Source: Kiloniellaceae bacterium (GTDB lineage Bacteria; Pseudomonadota; Alphaproteobacteria; Kiloniellales; Kiloniellaceae). From it: a DNA stretch of 64,000 nt. The notes beneath the pieces are model-generated. The model saw only the letters and a program-made list of their open reading frames with translations. It was not told the DNA's origin and made no database searches. This document shows, piece after piece, positions 35,986 through 44,122 of this stretch. The stretch covers positions 1 through 64,000 of the forward strand of contig JAJFGK010000021.1 in assembly GCA_021776195.1 (NCBI GenBank). Direction: 5' to 3'. The translations under genes and the position numbers were made by a program. Numbering within the stretch: the stretch's first letter is position 1; each line of letters begins with the position of its first letter.

Positions 35986-37713
35986 ATGCCAAAACGGATT
36001 CTCTTCGCCGCCGGCTGCGAGCCTACGGCTGTCTATCGAATCATGCTTGAGGCGCGCGCCTTGGCAAGTCGCTACAGCGTCGATCTGCAGGGCTTGCGCA
36101 TCGGCGATGCTCCACCGCCGCCCCTAGATGAAGCCAATCTGTCGATCGGCAGGGCTCCCTTGGCCCCGCTTCGTCGTGCGATGCCGGCCGCGATCTATCA
36201 CTATACCCGCTACTGTGTCAGAAAACGGAAAATCGCCAATCTCTTCTGGCTCCTCGTTGCTCTTCTTTTCGGCCCGCTCCTGGCCCTGCCTATTCTGCTT
36301 GTCCTCTCCCCCGTCATCGCCTTTGTCGTTGCCAAGACCCTGCCGAGGGCCGCCAAAAGGTTATTGCGCGCCACCAAGGGGCTCGTCAGGCGCGCTATTC
36401 TTTCATTGCGGCGGGCGATTTACGCCTGGGTCGGCATCGCAATCAATCAAATAGCCAAACACTTCATCGCTCATGAAACCCTGAAATTTTCGGGCGCCGC
36501 TGAGAACGGCAACGGAGAAACAACGGCCATCGGTGCCTCAGTCGAGGCAGTCATCGCGAAGGCAGCGCAAGCGCGCGAGACGATTGAATCCATCCCCGAG
36601 TCAATGCCGTTCGCGTTTCCGGCTCCGGTCAGGGCCACCGAACTCACCGCCGAAGAGCTGATCCCTCTTGAAAAGAGGCTCGCACAGTTCGCGTTCGAGT
36701 TTCACCGCGCAACCGACGACTCCCTATCGCGGACCGGCGGGGCCTTCCAAACCTTTGCGCTACTTCGCATGTTCTTGAACCGCTCGCTATCACACTTCAA
36801 TTATTGGTGTAAATCTGACAGCCATCCTGATGCGGTCCACGTCAAGGACTTGGACACACTTCTGTTTGGGTACCTTGTCTCAACGCTGACAGGCGCCAAG
36901 CTCGTGTACAATTTCTATGAGTATTTTCCCGTGATGTCTGTCAAAATGCCCCTCTGGGGGTCGACGCTCGCGGTGCTGTACGAGCATTTCCTGATTAAGA
37001 GAGCCACGCAAATCATCGCAGTCAACGATTCGATGGGTCATTTCGTCCGCAAGACACACAGGCTGGATCTTCCAATCCACAGCATCCCTAATGTCGATCC
37101 CACACCGCAACTCGACTCGGGCCCGGACTCCCATGTCCGCTCCCCCGTCCGCTTCATCTATCAGGGCCTCATGGCGCCGCAGCGGGGCCTCGAGGAGTTG
37201 ATAATCGCATTCCAGGAGGTGGACGAGAGCAAGGCGGTGCTCTATGTCCGCGGCCCGGAGAACAAGTACGCCAACTACTGCAAGCTCTTGGCGAAAGTAT
37301 GTGGATGCTACGATCGTTCTGTCGTCTTTACGGACCCCATTATCGGCCGCGAGACCTTTGCTGATTCGCTCGATGCGCTGCAACACTTCGACGTCGGATT
37401 TTGTGCTTATCATTCGCACAATCGAAACTACCTAATGTCTTGTCCACGTAAGCTCAGCCACTACACACACGCGGGCCTCATGATCCTGTCGAGCGAAATT
37501 CCCTTTGCAATGGACCTCTTGCAGGAATCGAACTGCGGCATGACGTTCGATATTTACGACAAAGAGTCTATCCAATCGGCCGTGGGGCGCTGTATCGACG
37601 ATCCAGACTGGGTCGAACAGTGTAAGAAGAATGCCCTTGTCTATGCCAAGGAACACTACAATTGGGATCACTACCAACAGAAACTCTTGGCCATTTATGA
37701 CGAGACCTTATGA
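35986..37713 (+). CDS. Membrane-anchored glycosyltransferase (GT4-like), 575 residues
   Basis: Opens KRILFAAGCEPTAVYRIMLEARAL as a GT-B N-terminal domain. A strong hydrophobic hairpin follows at about residues 84-115 (NLFWLLVALLFGPLLALPIL and onward), then a basic segment and a linker. The GT domain resumes near 280 (HVKDLDTLLFGYLVSTLTGAKLVYNFYEYFP, FIYQGLMAPQRGLEELIIA, CPRKLSHYTHAGLMILSSEIPFA). The inserted membrane hairpin is unusual in GT4 enzymes and would fix the enzyme to the inner membrane, where the lipid-linked acceptor sits. Confidence 0.8.
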   Translation: MPKRILFAAGCEPTAVYRIMLEARALASRYSVDLQGLRIGDAPPPPLDEANLSIGRAPLAPLRRAMPAAIYHYTRYCVRKRKIANLFWLLVALLFGPLLALPILLVLSPVIAFVVAKTLPRAAKRLLRATKGLVRRAILSLRRAIYAWVGIAINQIAKHFIAHETLKFSGAAENGNGETTAIGASVEAVIAKAAQARETIESIPESMPFAFPAPVRATELTAEELIPLEKRLAQFAFEFHRATDDSLSRTGGAFQTFALLRMFLNRSLSHFNYWCKSDSHPDAVHVKDLDTLLFGYLVSTLTGAKLVYNFYEYFPVMSVKMPLWGSTLAVLYEHFLIKRATQIIAVNDSMGHFVRKTHRLDLPIHSIPNVDPTPQLDSGPDSHVRSPVRFIYQGLMAPQRGLEELIIAFQEVDESKAVLYVRGPENKYANYCKLLAKVCGCYDRSVVFTDPIIGRETFADSLDALQHFDVGFCAYHSHNRNYLMSCPRKLSHYTHAGLMILSSEIPFAMDLLQESNCGMTFDIYDKESIQSAVGRCIDDPDWVEQCKKNALVYAKEHYNWDHYQQKLLAIYDETL

Positions 37714-37868
37714 TCGAGGCGGCGGCCTACCCCTCGCTCGTCGGATCCGACAAAGAGGTCGGGTTGGATAGCGTTCAAGGAAAGACCGGCCTTTTGGCCA
37801 TGGCCTTCAATTCCGGTGCGTTCGAACGCCTCGGCTGGCTGCGCCGCCACGTTCTCGAATGTCACTGA
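37710..37868 (+). CDS. Small open frame of 52 codons after the glycosyltransferase gene (uncertain)
   Basis: Starts with ATG overlapping the preceding stop as ATGA, the arrangement used by real genes in this locus, and ends TGA at 37868. The predicted peptide (MIEAAAYPSLVGSDKEVG, then KTGLLAMAFNSGAFERL) matches nothing I recognise. It could be a short gene or the start of a gene truncated by deletion. Confidence 0.3.
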   Translation: MIEAAAYPSLVGSDKEVGLDSVQGKTGLLAMAFNSGAFERLGWLRRHVLECH

Positions 37869-38019
37869 CTGTTGGCCCACTAAGAGGGGCCGACCCTGCG
37901 CTCTAGGAACCACGGCCGCCGAATCGACGGTCACTTGAGCAGACGGCTCCGTGTCCGAACCCAGGACTCGCATGCGTTTGACTTGTGGGTTCTATTCTAA
38001 GAGAAGGCGATTTTACAAC
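37869..38019. other. Non-coding rest of the gap before the asnB-like gene
   Basis: Together with the doubtful small frame before it, this makes a gap of just over 300 bases inside an otherwise tightly packed operon. I see no RNA gene or clear promoter; TTGACT near 37978 has no partner at proper spacing. The AGAAGG at about 38001 is the likely ribosome-binding sequence of the next gene. Confidence 0.4.
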
Positions 38020-39984
38020 ATGTGCGGTATCGCTGGGGTTGTCGACCTAAAGGGCCGGCCCATCACGAACCTGGATGCCAGGCTGCGGGTCATGGCGCGT
38101 TTGATCGCGCATCGCGGACCCGACGGCGAAGGCTTTTGGCGAAACGCCAATGGCAGCGCCGGTTTTGCGCATCGCCGGCTTTCGATCATCGATTTGAGCA
38201 CGACGGGCGATCAGCCAATGGCGGCCGCGAACGGCACCACTCTGGTCCAGAACGGCGAGATCTACAACTACATCGAACTGCGCGAGGCCCTGGCGCCCAG
38301 TTGGTCCTTCAAGACCCAATCCGATACCGAAACCATCCTCGCGGCCTACGAAAAACACGGGGCAGACGGCGTCAACCAATTGCGCGGCATGTTCGCCTTC
38401 GCCCTGTGGGACGAGCGCTCGCAAAGCCTCTTCGCGGCGCGCGACCGGTTCGGCATCAAACCTTTCTACTACACGGTGGTCGAGGGGTGCTTCTACTTCG
38501 CCTCCGAGATCAAAGCCCTGCTGCCGTTCCTGCCGGCCGTCGAAACCGACGCTTCGGGTCTGGCGGAGTATCTGACCTTTCAGTACACCCTTGGCACCCA
38601 CACCCTCTTCAAGGGCATCAAGCAGCTCTTGCCCGGGCACCAGATCGAAATCAAGAACGGCGATGTGCGGGTCAAGCGTTACTGGGACGTTCGCTACAAT
38701 ATCGATCACGAGCACAGCGAGCGCTACTTTGTCCGGCGCATCGAAGAGCTCATCCATGACAGCATCAAGGTCCACCTGCGCAGCGATGTTCCCGTGGCGA
38801 GCTACCTGTCCGGCGGGATCGATTCGAGCCTCATGGCGATCATGGCCTGCGAGGAGCAGGGCGGCGTTCTCTCGGGCTGTTACCACGGCACTTTTTTGGA
38901 CCACCCGGGCTACGACGAAAGCCCCTATGCCCAGGCCGTCGCCGACAAGATCGGTGTCGAGCTCGACATTCTCGAGATCACCTCATCGGACTTTCAAGAC
39001 AATATCGCCAAGGTCATCTATGCCCTCGATCAGCCGGTCGCGGGGCCCGGTTCCTTTCCCCAGTACATGGTCTCCAAGCGTGCCAGCGAACAGGTCAAGG
39101 TCATCCTGGGCGGACAGGGCGGCGACGAGATCTTCGGCGGCTACGCGCGCTACCTGGTGGCCTACTTCGAGCAGTGCATCAAGGCCGCCATAGACGGGAC
39201 CTACAAGGACGGATCCTACGTCGTCACCGCGGAATCCATCATTCCGAATCTCCAGGTGCTGCACGAATACAAGCCGATGATGAAGGAGTTCTGGCGCGAG
39301 GGCCTGTTTGGCCCGTTGGACGATAGGTACTTCCGCCTGATCGACCGTTCGACCGACATGACCGATGAAGTCGACTGGAACGACCTCGACAAGGCGTCGG
39401 TCCAGGAGTCCTTCAAGACGATCTTCAACAACGCCGACAACGTGGGCAAGGAATCATACTTCGACAAGATGACCCATTTCGACTTCAAGTGCTTGCTGCC
39501 GGCGCTGCTTCAAGTCGAGGATCGAATGAGTATGGCCCATGGGTTGGAATCGCGCGTGCCGCTCCTGGATCACTCCCTGATCGAGTTCGTCGCGACGATC
39601 CCGGCCGACATCAAGTTCCGCGACGGCGAGGCCAAGACCTTGCTCAAGCACACCTTCGGGCAAAAATTTCCCACGGCCCTGCTTGAGCGGCGAGACAAAA
39701 TGGGGTTTCCGGTGCCCCTCAAGGAATGGTATGCCGGCGATCTTCGCGACATGATCGTCGACATCTTCGGCTCGGAACGCGCGGGTGGGCGTCCCTACAT
39801 GAACAGCAAGGCCGTTCTTGCGAATCTCGGCAAGGAGTCCCGTTTCTCGCGCAAGACCTGGGGCCTCCTCAGTCTCGAGCTATGGTATCAACAGTTCCAC
39901 GACAGACATTGGCACTTCAAGGCATTGCTGGACGACACCGAATTGAACCGCCCGATCGCGGAGTCGGCACTGGCGGCCCACTGA
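38020..39984 (+). CDS. asnB: AsnB-like glutamine-dependent amidotransferase (WbmE/WbpS type)
   Basis: 654 residues from ATG at 38020, which puts the catalytic Cys at position 2 (MCGIAGVVDLKGRP) after Met removal. N-terminal glutaminase domain with HRGPDGEGFW and HRRLSIIDLS; C-terminal synthetase domain with the ATP-binding PP-loop SYLSGGIDSSLMA near residues 261-273. In polysaccharide loci such AsnB homologs are thought to amidate the carboxyl group of uronic acids rather than make asparagine. The neighbours (three SDRs and a WecB) favour that role, but asparagine synthesis is possible. Confidence 0.88.
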   Translation: MCGIAGVVDLKGRPITNLDARLRVMARLIAHRGPDGEGFWRNANGSAGFAHRRLSIIDLSTTGDQPMAAANGTTLVQNGEIYNYIELREALAPSWSFKTQSDTETILAAYEKHGADGVNQLRGMFAFALWDERSQSLFAARDRFGIKPFYYTVVEGCFYFASEIKALLPFLPAVETDASGLAEYLTFQYTLGTHTLFKGIKQLLPGHQIEIKNGDVRVKRYWDVRYNIDHEHSERYFVRRIEELIHDSIKVHLRSDVPVASYLSGGIDSSLMAIMACEEQGGVLSGCYHGTFLDHPGYDESPYAQAVADKIGVELDILEITSSDFQDNIAKVIYALDQPVAGPGSFPQYMVSKRASEQVKVILGGQGGDEIFGGYARYLVAYFEQCIKAAIDGTYKDGSYVVTAESIIPNLQVLHEYKPMMKEFWREGLFGPLDDRYFRLIDRSTDMTDEVDWNDLDKASVQESFKTIFNNADNVGKESYFDKMTHFDFKCLLPALLQVEDRMSMAHGLESRVPLLDHSLIEFVATIPADIKFRDGEAKTLLKHTFGQKFPTALLERRDKMGFPVPLKEWYAGDLRDMIVDIFGSERAGGRPYMNSKAVLANLGKESRFSRKTWGLLSLELWYQQFHDRHWHFKALLDDTELNRPIAESALAAH

Positions 39985-40003
39985 CATTGAACTGGAGACA
40001 AGA

Positions 40004-40936
40004 ATGAAAGCCTTCGTGACAGGCGGCTACGGCATGGTCGGCTCGCATGTGATCGAACTCCTGCTCGGCCGTGGCGATGAAGTCGTCGCGATCGACAACT
40101 TCGCGACGGGACAAAAGTCCAATCTCGGGGACCACCCCAAGCTCACACTGGTGGAAGCCTCCATCGCCGATCGCGATTGCGTCGATCGGTGGATCGGCGA
40201 CTTCAAGCCGGACCTCCTGATCCACACCGCGGCATCCTACAAAGATCCCGAGGATTGGTACAACGATACCCTGACCAACGCCGTCGGCGGGGCCAATCTC
40301 GTCAAGGCGGCCAAGGAGCACCAGGTCGGGCGCTTCATCTACTTCCAGACCGCGCTCTGCTACGGGGTCAAGCCGCTGGAGCAGCCGATCACACTGGACC
40401 ACCCCAAGCGGCCCGGGAACTCCAGCTATTCCATCTCGAAGACCGCCGCCGAAGACTTCCTGGAGCTATCGGGCATCGACTACGTGACCTTCCGCCTGGC
40501 CAATGTCGTGGGACCGCGCAATGTCAGCGGCCCACTACCGATTTTTTACCAGCGTCTGTCCCAGGGCAAACAGTGCTTCGTCACCGAGGCGCGGCGCGAT
40601 TTCGTTTTCGTGAAAGATCTGGTCAACGCGGTGATCAAGGCGAGCAATGGCACCGGGCAGGGCGCCTATCACTTTTCGTCCGGCAAGGATATCGCCATCA
40701 AGGAACTCTATGACGCGGTGGTCGAGGCCATGCGCTTGAACGAGTATCCCGAACCCGATATCCGGCCCCTGGGTGAGGACGATGCGCCAACGATCCTCCT
40801 GGATCCTTCGCGGACCTTTGCCGATTTCGGCCCAATCGAGTTCACGCCCTTGGCGCAGATCGTCGAGGAAACCGTCCAGTTCTATGAACAGCACGGGGCC
40901 GCCGGCGGCTACACCCATCTGAAGCACAACGACTGA
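40004..40936 (+). CDS. NAD-dependent epimerase/dehydratase 1 of a tandem pair (WbmF/WbmG-like)
   Basis: 310 residues with GGAGAC upstream of the ATG. Rossmann TGGYGMVGSHVIE, then HTAASYKDPEDWYNDTLTNAVG, active-site FQTALCYG and YSISKTAAEDF. Very similar to the next gene (both share IDNFATG, AAxYKDPxDW and FQTALCYG), pointing to an ancient duplication. Probably acts on a UDP-diacetamido-uronate (C4 or C5 epimerisation) by analogy with Bordetella WbmF/G/H; the exact step is unknown. Confidence 0.82.
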   Translation: MKAFVTGGYGMVGSHVIELLLGRGDEVVAIDNFATGQKSNLGDHPKLTLVEASIADRDCVDRWIGDFKPDLLIHTAASYKDPEDWYNDTLTNAVGGANLVKAAKEHQVGRFIYFQTALCYGVKPLEQPITLDHPKRPGNSSYSISKTAAEDFLELSGIDYVTFRLANVVGPRNVSGPLPIFYQRLSQGKQCFVTEARRDFVFVKDLVNAVIKASNGTGQGAYHFSSGKDIAIKELYDAVVEAMRLNEYPEPDIRPLGEDDAPTILLDPSRTFADFGPIEFTPLAQIVEETVQFYEQHGAAGGYTHLKHND

Positions 40937-40958
40937 TCACGGCCCACGGGACGGACAA

Positions 40959-41882
40959 ATGAAAATCCTAATCACCGGCGGCGCCGGCAGCCTCGGGGTC
41001 AACCTCGTCGAACGGTTTCTGACCCAGGGGCACGATCTCTTCGTGATCGACAATTTTGCGACCGGCCATCGCGAGGCCCTGCCGGACGTCGCCCTGCGCG
41101 AGGGCTCGATCGCCGACGCCACTCTAGTCCGGGACTGCTTCAAGCAGTTTCGGCCCGACATCGTCGTGCACAGCGCAGCGGCCTACAAAGACCCCGACGA
41201 CTGGCGGGAGGACTGTGCCACGAACGTGACCGGCACCATCAACGTCGTCGAGGCGGCAAAGGATGCCGGCGTCGCCCGCTTGATCAATTTCCAAACCGCG
41301 CTCTGCTACGGCCGCCCGACCGAGGTCCCGATTCCGGTCCGGCATCCGACCCGGCCCTTCACCAGCTATGGCATCTCCAAGACGGCGGGCGAGGCCTACC
41401 TCGCTCTCTCTGGACTGCCCTGTGTGTCCTTCCGGCTGGCCAACATCGTCTGCCCGCGGCTGTCGATCGGACCCCTCCCCACATTTTACAAGCGCCTGAA
41501 GGAGGGGAAGTCCTGCTTTTGCAGCGACACGGTGCGGGACTTCCTGGACATCGAGGATTTCTTCGTCCTGATGGACCTCGCCATGGCAGAGGGCGCCCCA
41601 CAGGGCGTGTTCAACGTCTCAACCGGCGAAGGTCACAGCATCAAGGACGTCTTCGATCTGGTGGTCGGCCATCTCGGCATCGAGTTGACGGAACCGGTGC
41701 CGATACTGGCGCCCGGCGATGACGACGTTCCCGCCGTCGTGCTCGATCCGAGCGTAACGGAAGAGGCGTTCGGCTGGCAGGCCAAGATCGGCTTCAAGGA
41801 CTCTCTCGAGCGCATGCTGGCCTGGTATGACAAGTTTGGTGTTCATCAGGTGTACAGCCACCTCGCGGCGCCGGCTTCCTGA
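40959..41882 (+). CDS. NAD-dependent epimerase/dehydratase 2 of the tandem pair
   Basis: 307 residues. Rossmann TGGAGSLGVNLVE, AAAYKDPDDWREDCATNV, FQTALCYGRPTEVP, YGISKTAGEAYLAL, RDFLDIEDFFVLMDLA. Paralog of the preceding gene, 22 bases apart. Extended SDR, cytoplasmic, substrate probably a UDP-sugar. Confidence 0.82.
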   Translation: MKILITGGAGSLGVNLVERFLTQGHDLFVIDNFATGHREALPDVALREGSIADATLVRDCFKQFRPDIVVHSAAAYKDPDDWREDCATNVTGTINVVEAAKDAGVARLINFQTALCYGRPTEVPIPVRHPTRPFTSYGISKTAGEAYLALSGLPCVSFRLANIVCPRLSIGPLPTFYKRLKEGKSCFCSDTVRDFLDIEDFFVLMDLAMAEGAPQGVFNVSTGEGHSIKDVFDLVVGHLGIELTEPVPILAPGDDDVPAVVLDPSVTEEAFGWQAKIGFKDSLERMLAWYDKFGVHQVYSHLAAPAS

Positions 41883-41904
41883 GCCGCGGTCGAGAGGAAA
41901 CCCC

Positions 41905-42963
41905 ATGCACAGCTTTCCCGGTTTCGAGAACAAGAAGATCCTGGTTGTCGGCGGCGCCGGATTTGTCGGCAGCAACCTCTGCCACGCCTTGCTCGCCTGG
42001 TCGCCCCGCGACGTCATCGTCGTCGATAACCTGCTGTCCTCTCACCCCGCCAACCTGCCCGACACCAAAGCGCTGACCCTTGTTTGCGGATCGATCACCG
42101 ACGACCGCATCTTGGAGGCGCTGCCGGCCGATCTCGACTACGTCTTTCATCTGGCCTGCTATCACGGAAACCAGTCGTCCATCCACGACCCGCTGGCCGA
42201 CCACGCGAACAACACCCTGACCAGCCTCAAGCTGTTTTCCCATCTGAGCCGCTTCAAACACCTCTCAAAGGTGGTCTATGCGGCGGCCGGCTGCGCGGTC
42301 GCGGAGAAGACCTTCGACAAGGCCGCGGCAACGACGGAGGACGCACCGGTTTCGCTCTATCACGACAGCCCCTATTCGATCTCCAAGCTGATCGGCGAGC
42401 TCTACGGCAACTACTTCTTTCAACACGACGGCCTGCCGGTCGTGAAGGCGCGCTTTCAGAACGTTTACGGACCGCGCGAGATTCTCGGTGCCGGACGGTG
42501 GCGAGGCACACCGCATACCGTCTGGCGCAATGTCACCCCGACCTTCATCTGGAAGGCCTTGCGGCAGGAGGCCTTGCCGCTCGACAATGCCGGACGGGCG
42601 AGCCGCGACTTTATCTTTGTCGAGGATATGGCGCGCGGCCTCATGTGCTGCGCGCTCGCCGGAGAGCCAGGTGAGATCTACAACCTCGCCTCGGGCGTCG
42701 AGACGAGCATTCTCGAGTTGGCGACCGCCATCAACGAGGTGACCGCCAACCCGACGCCCTTCGATCTGCGGCCGCCCCGGGATTGGGATCGCTCGGGCAT
42801 GCGGTTCGGCTCGACCGTGAAGGCCAAGGCGCAAATCGGCTTCGAGGCTCGCGTTCCCCTGCGCGAGGGTATCGAGCGAACCGTGGCTTGGACCCAGGAC
42901 CAGCATGCGCTGATCTCGGCCTGCATCGCTCAGCACGACTACTTCATGACCAGGCAGGCCTGA
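41905..42963 (+). CDS. NAD-dependent epimerase/dehydratase 3 (WbmH-like position)
   Basis: 352 residues from ATG at 41905 with GAGAGGAAA upstream. Rossmann VVGGAGFVGSNLCHALL, HLACYHGNQSSIHDPLADH, active-site AAAGCAVAE and YHDSPYSISKLIGE, RDFIFVEDMARG. Closer to classical UDP-sugar 4-epimerases than the preceding pair. Fourth gene in the asnB-SDR-SDR-SDR-wecB run. Confidence 0.82.
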   Translation: MHSFPGFENKKILVVGGAGFVGSNLCHALLAWSPRDVIVVDNLLSSHPANLPDTKALTLVCGSITDDRILEALPADLDYVFHLACYHGNQSSIHDPLADHANNTLTSLKLFSHLSRFKHLSKVVYAAAGCAVAEKTFDKAAATTEDAPVSLYHDSPYSISKLIGELYGNYFFQHDGLPVVKARFQNVYGPREILGAGRWRGTPHTVWRNVTPTFIWKALRQEALPLDNAGRASRDFIFVEDMARGLMCCALAGEPGEIYNLASGVETSILELATAINEVTANPTPFDLRPPRDWDRSGMRFGSTVKAKAQIGFEARVPLREGIERTVAWTQDQHALISACIAQHDYFMTRQA

Positions 42964-42970
42964 AGGACCG

Positions 42971-44008
42971 ATGGCCAGGAAAATTCTGACCATCGTCGGG
43001 GCGCGTCCGCAGTTCATCAAGGCCGCCGCCGTCAGCCGTGCCTTGGCCCAGGCACCGGCCTTGAAAGAAGTGCTGGTTCATACCGGCCAGCACTTCGACC
43101 CCTCGATGTCGGACATCTTTTTTACCGAACTGGCGATCCCCGCACCGGCCTACAACCTCGATATCCACGGCGGCGGCCATGGCGTCATGACGGGGCGCAT
43201 GCTGGAAGCCCTGGAGACCGTGGCGGAGCGCGAAAAGCCCGCCCTTGTGATGATCTACGGCGACACCAACTCCACGCTGGCCGGCGCCCTGGTCGCCGCC
43301 AAGCTGGGGATTCCCGTGGCCCACGTGGAGGCCGGTCTCAGGTCCTTTAACCGCGCCATGCCAGAGGAAATCAATCGGGTCCTGGCCGACCATGTCAGCA
43401 ACCTGCTGTTCTGTCCAACGACGGCATCGGTGGCGAATCTGGCCCGCGAAGGCATCACCAAGGGCGTCCACCACGTCGGCGACGTGATGTACGACGCCAC
43501 CCTTCATGCCAAGGCACGGGCCGAGGCCGGCTCAACGATCCTTTCGGACCTTGGCCTCTCATCGGAGGGATTCGCCCTGGCGACTCTGCATCGCGCCGAA
43601 AACACCGATAGCGAGGCGACGCTCGGCGCAGCGCTCGCGTGGCTGAAGGCGGCCGCCACGGAGCGTCCGATCGTGCTTCCGCTGCATCCGCGCACGCGCC
43701 AGGCCGCCGCGCGTTTCGGGCTCGACTTTGCCGGCCTCACGGTTTGCGAGCCGGTCGGCTACCTGGACATGGCGCGGCTCTTGTCCGCCGCGGCCGCCGT
43801 TTTCACCGATTCAGGCGGCCTCCAGAAGGAAGCCTACTTCCACCGCAAGCCCTGCGTTACGCTGCGCTCGGAAACCGAATGGGTCGAAACCATCGCGGCC
43901 GGCTGGAACCGCCTCTGGACCACGCCAGACTACGAGCCGCGCCGGGATATCGACGAGTACGGGGCGGGCGACAGTGCCGGCGCGATCGTCGCGCACCTTG
44001 GTTTGTGA
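42971..44008 (+). CDS. Non-hydrolysing UDP-sugar 2-epimerase (WecB/WbpI/WbmI-like)
   Basis: 345 residues. TIVGARPQFIKAAAVSRAL, HTGQHFDPSMSDIFFTELAIP, MIYGDTNSTLAGAL, HVEAGLRSFNRAMPEEINRVL, TLHRAENTDS and FTDSGGLQKEAYFH are all intact. Its place at the end of the asnB-SDR run is that of wbmI in Bordetella, suggesting UDP-2,3-diacetamido-glucuronate to mannuronate conversion; plain UDP-GlcNAc 2-epimerisation is the alternative. Last gene of the rightward operon. Confidence 0.88.
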   Translation: MARKILTIVGARPQFIKAAAVSRALAQAPALKEVLVHTGQHFDPSMSDIFFTELAIPAPAYNLDIHGGGHGVMTGRMLEALETVAEREKPALVMIYGDTNSTLAGALVAAKLGIPVAHVEAGLRSFNRAMPEEINRVLADHVSNLLFCPTTASVANLAREGITKGVHHVGDVMYDATLHAKARAEAGSTILSDLGLSSEGFALATLHRAENTDSEATLGAALAWLKAAATERPIVLPLHPRTRQAAARFGLDFAGLTVCEPVGYLDMARLLSAAAAVFTDSGGLQKEAYFHRKPCVTLRSETEWVETIAAGWNRLWTTPDYEPRRDIDEYGAGDSAGAIVAHLGL

Positions 44009-44046
44009 TCCACACGCCCACCCGTTTGTGAGCCACATGCCCGCCC
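44001..44046. repeat. 23-base tandem duplication spanning the stop codon of the 2-epimerase gene
   Basis: Two adjacent 23-base units (44001-44023 and 44024-44046), both beginning GTTTGTGA and differing at three positions. The first contains the last codon and stop of the gene; the copy lies just after it and carries its own TGA. A small local duplication without evident function. Confidence 0.75.
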
Positions 44047-44122
44047 TATGGTCGGGGAACAGGCTGTTTCACCCGATAGGCTGGCGCCACAACCCAGCCT
44101 CGGTTCCGACCCGCCGCTGCCT

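Noticed and set aside
37695..37973. A 92-codon minus-strand frame in the gap before the asnB-like gene
   Set aside because: No ribosome-binding sequence, no recognisable motif, and antisense to the direction of the whole operon.
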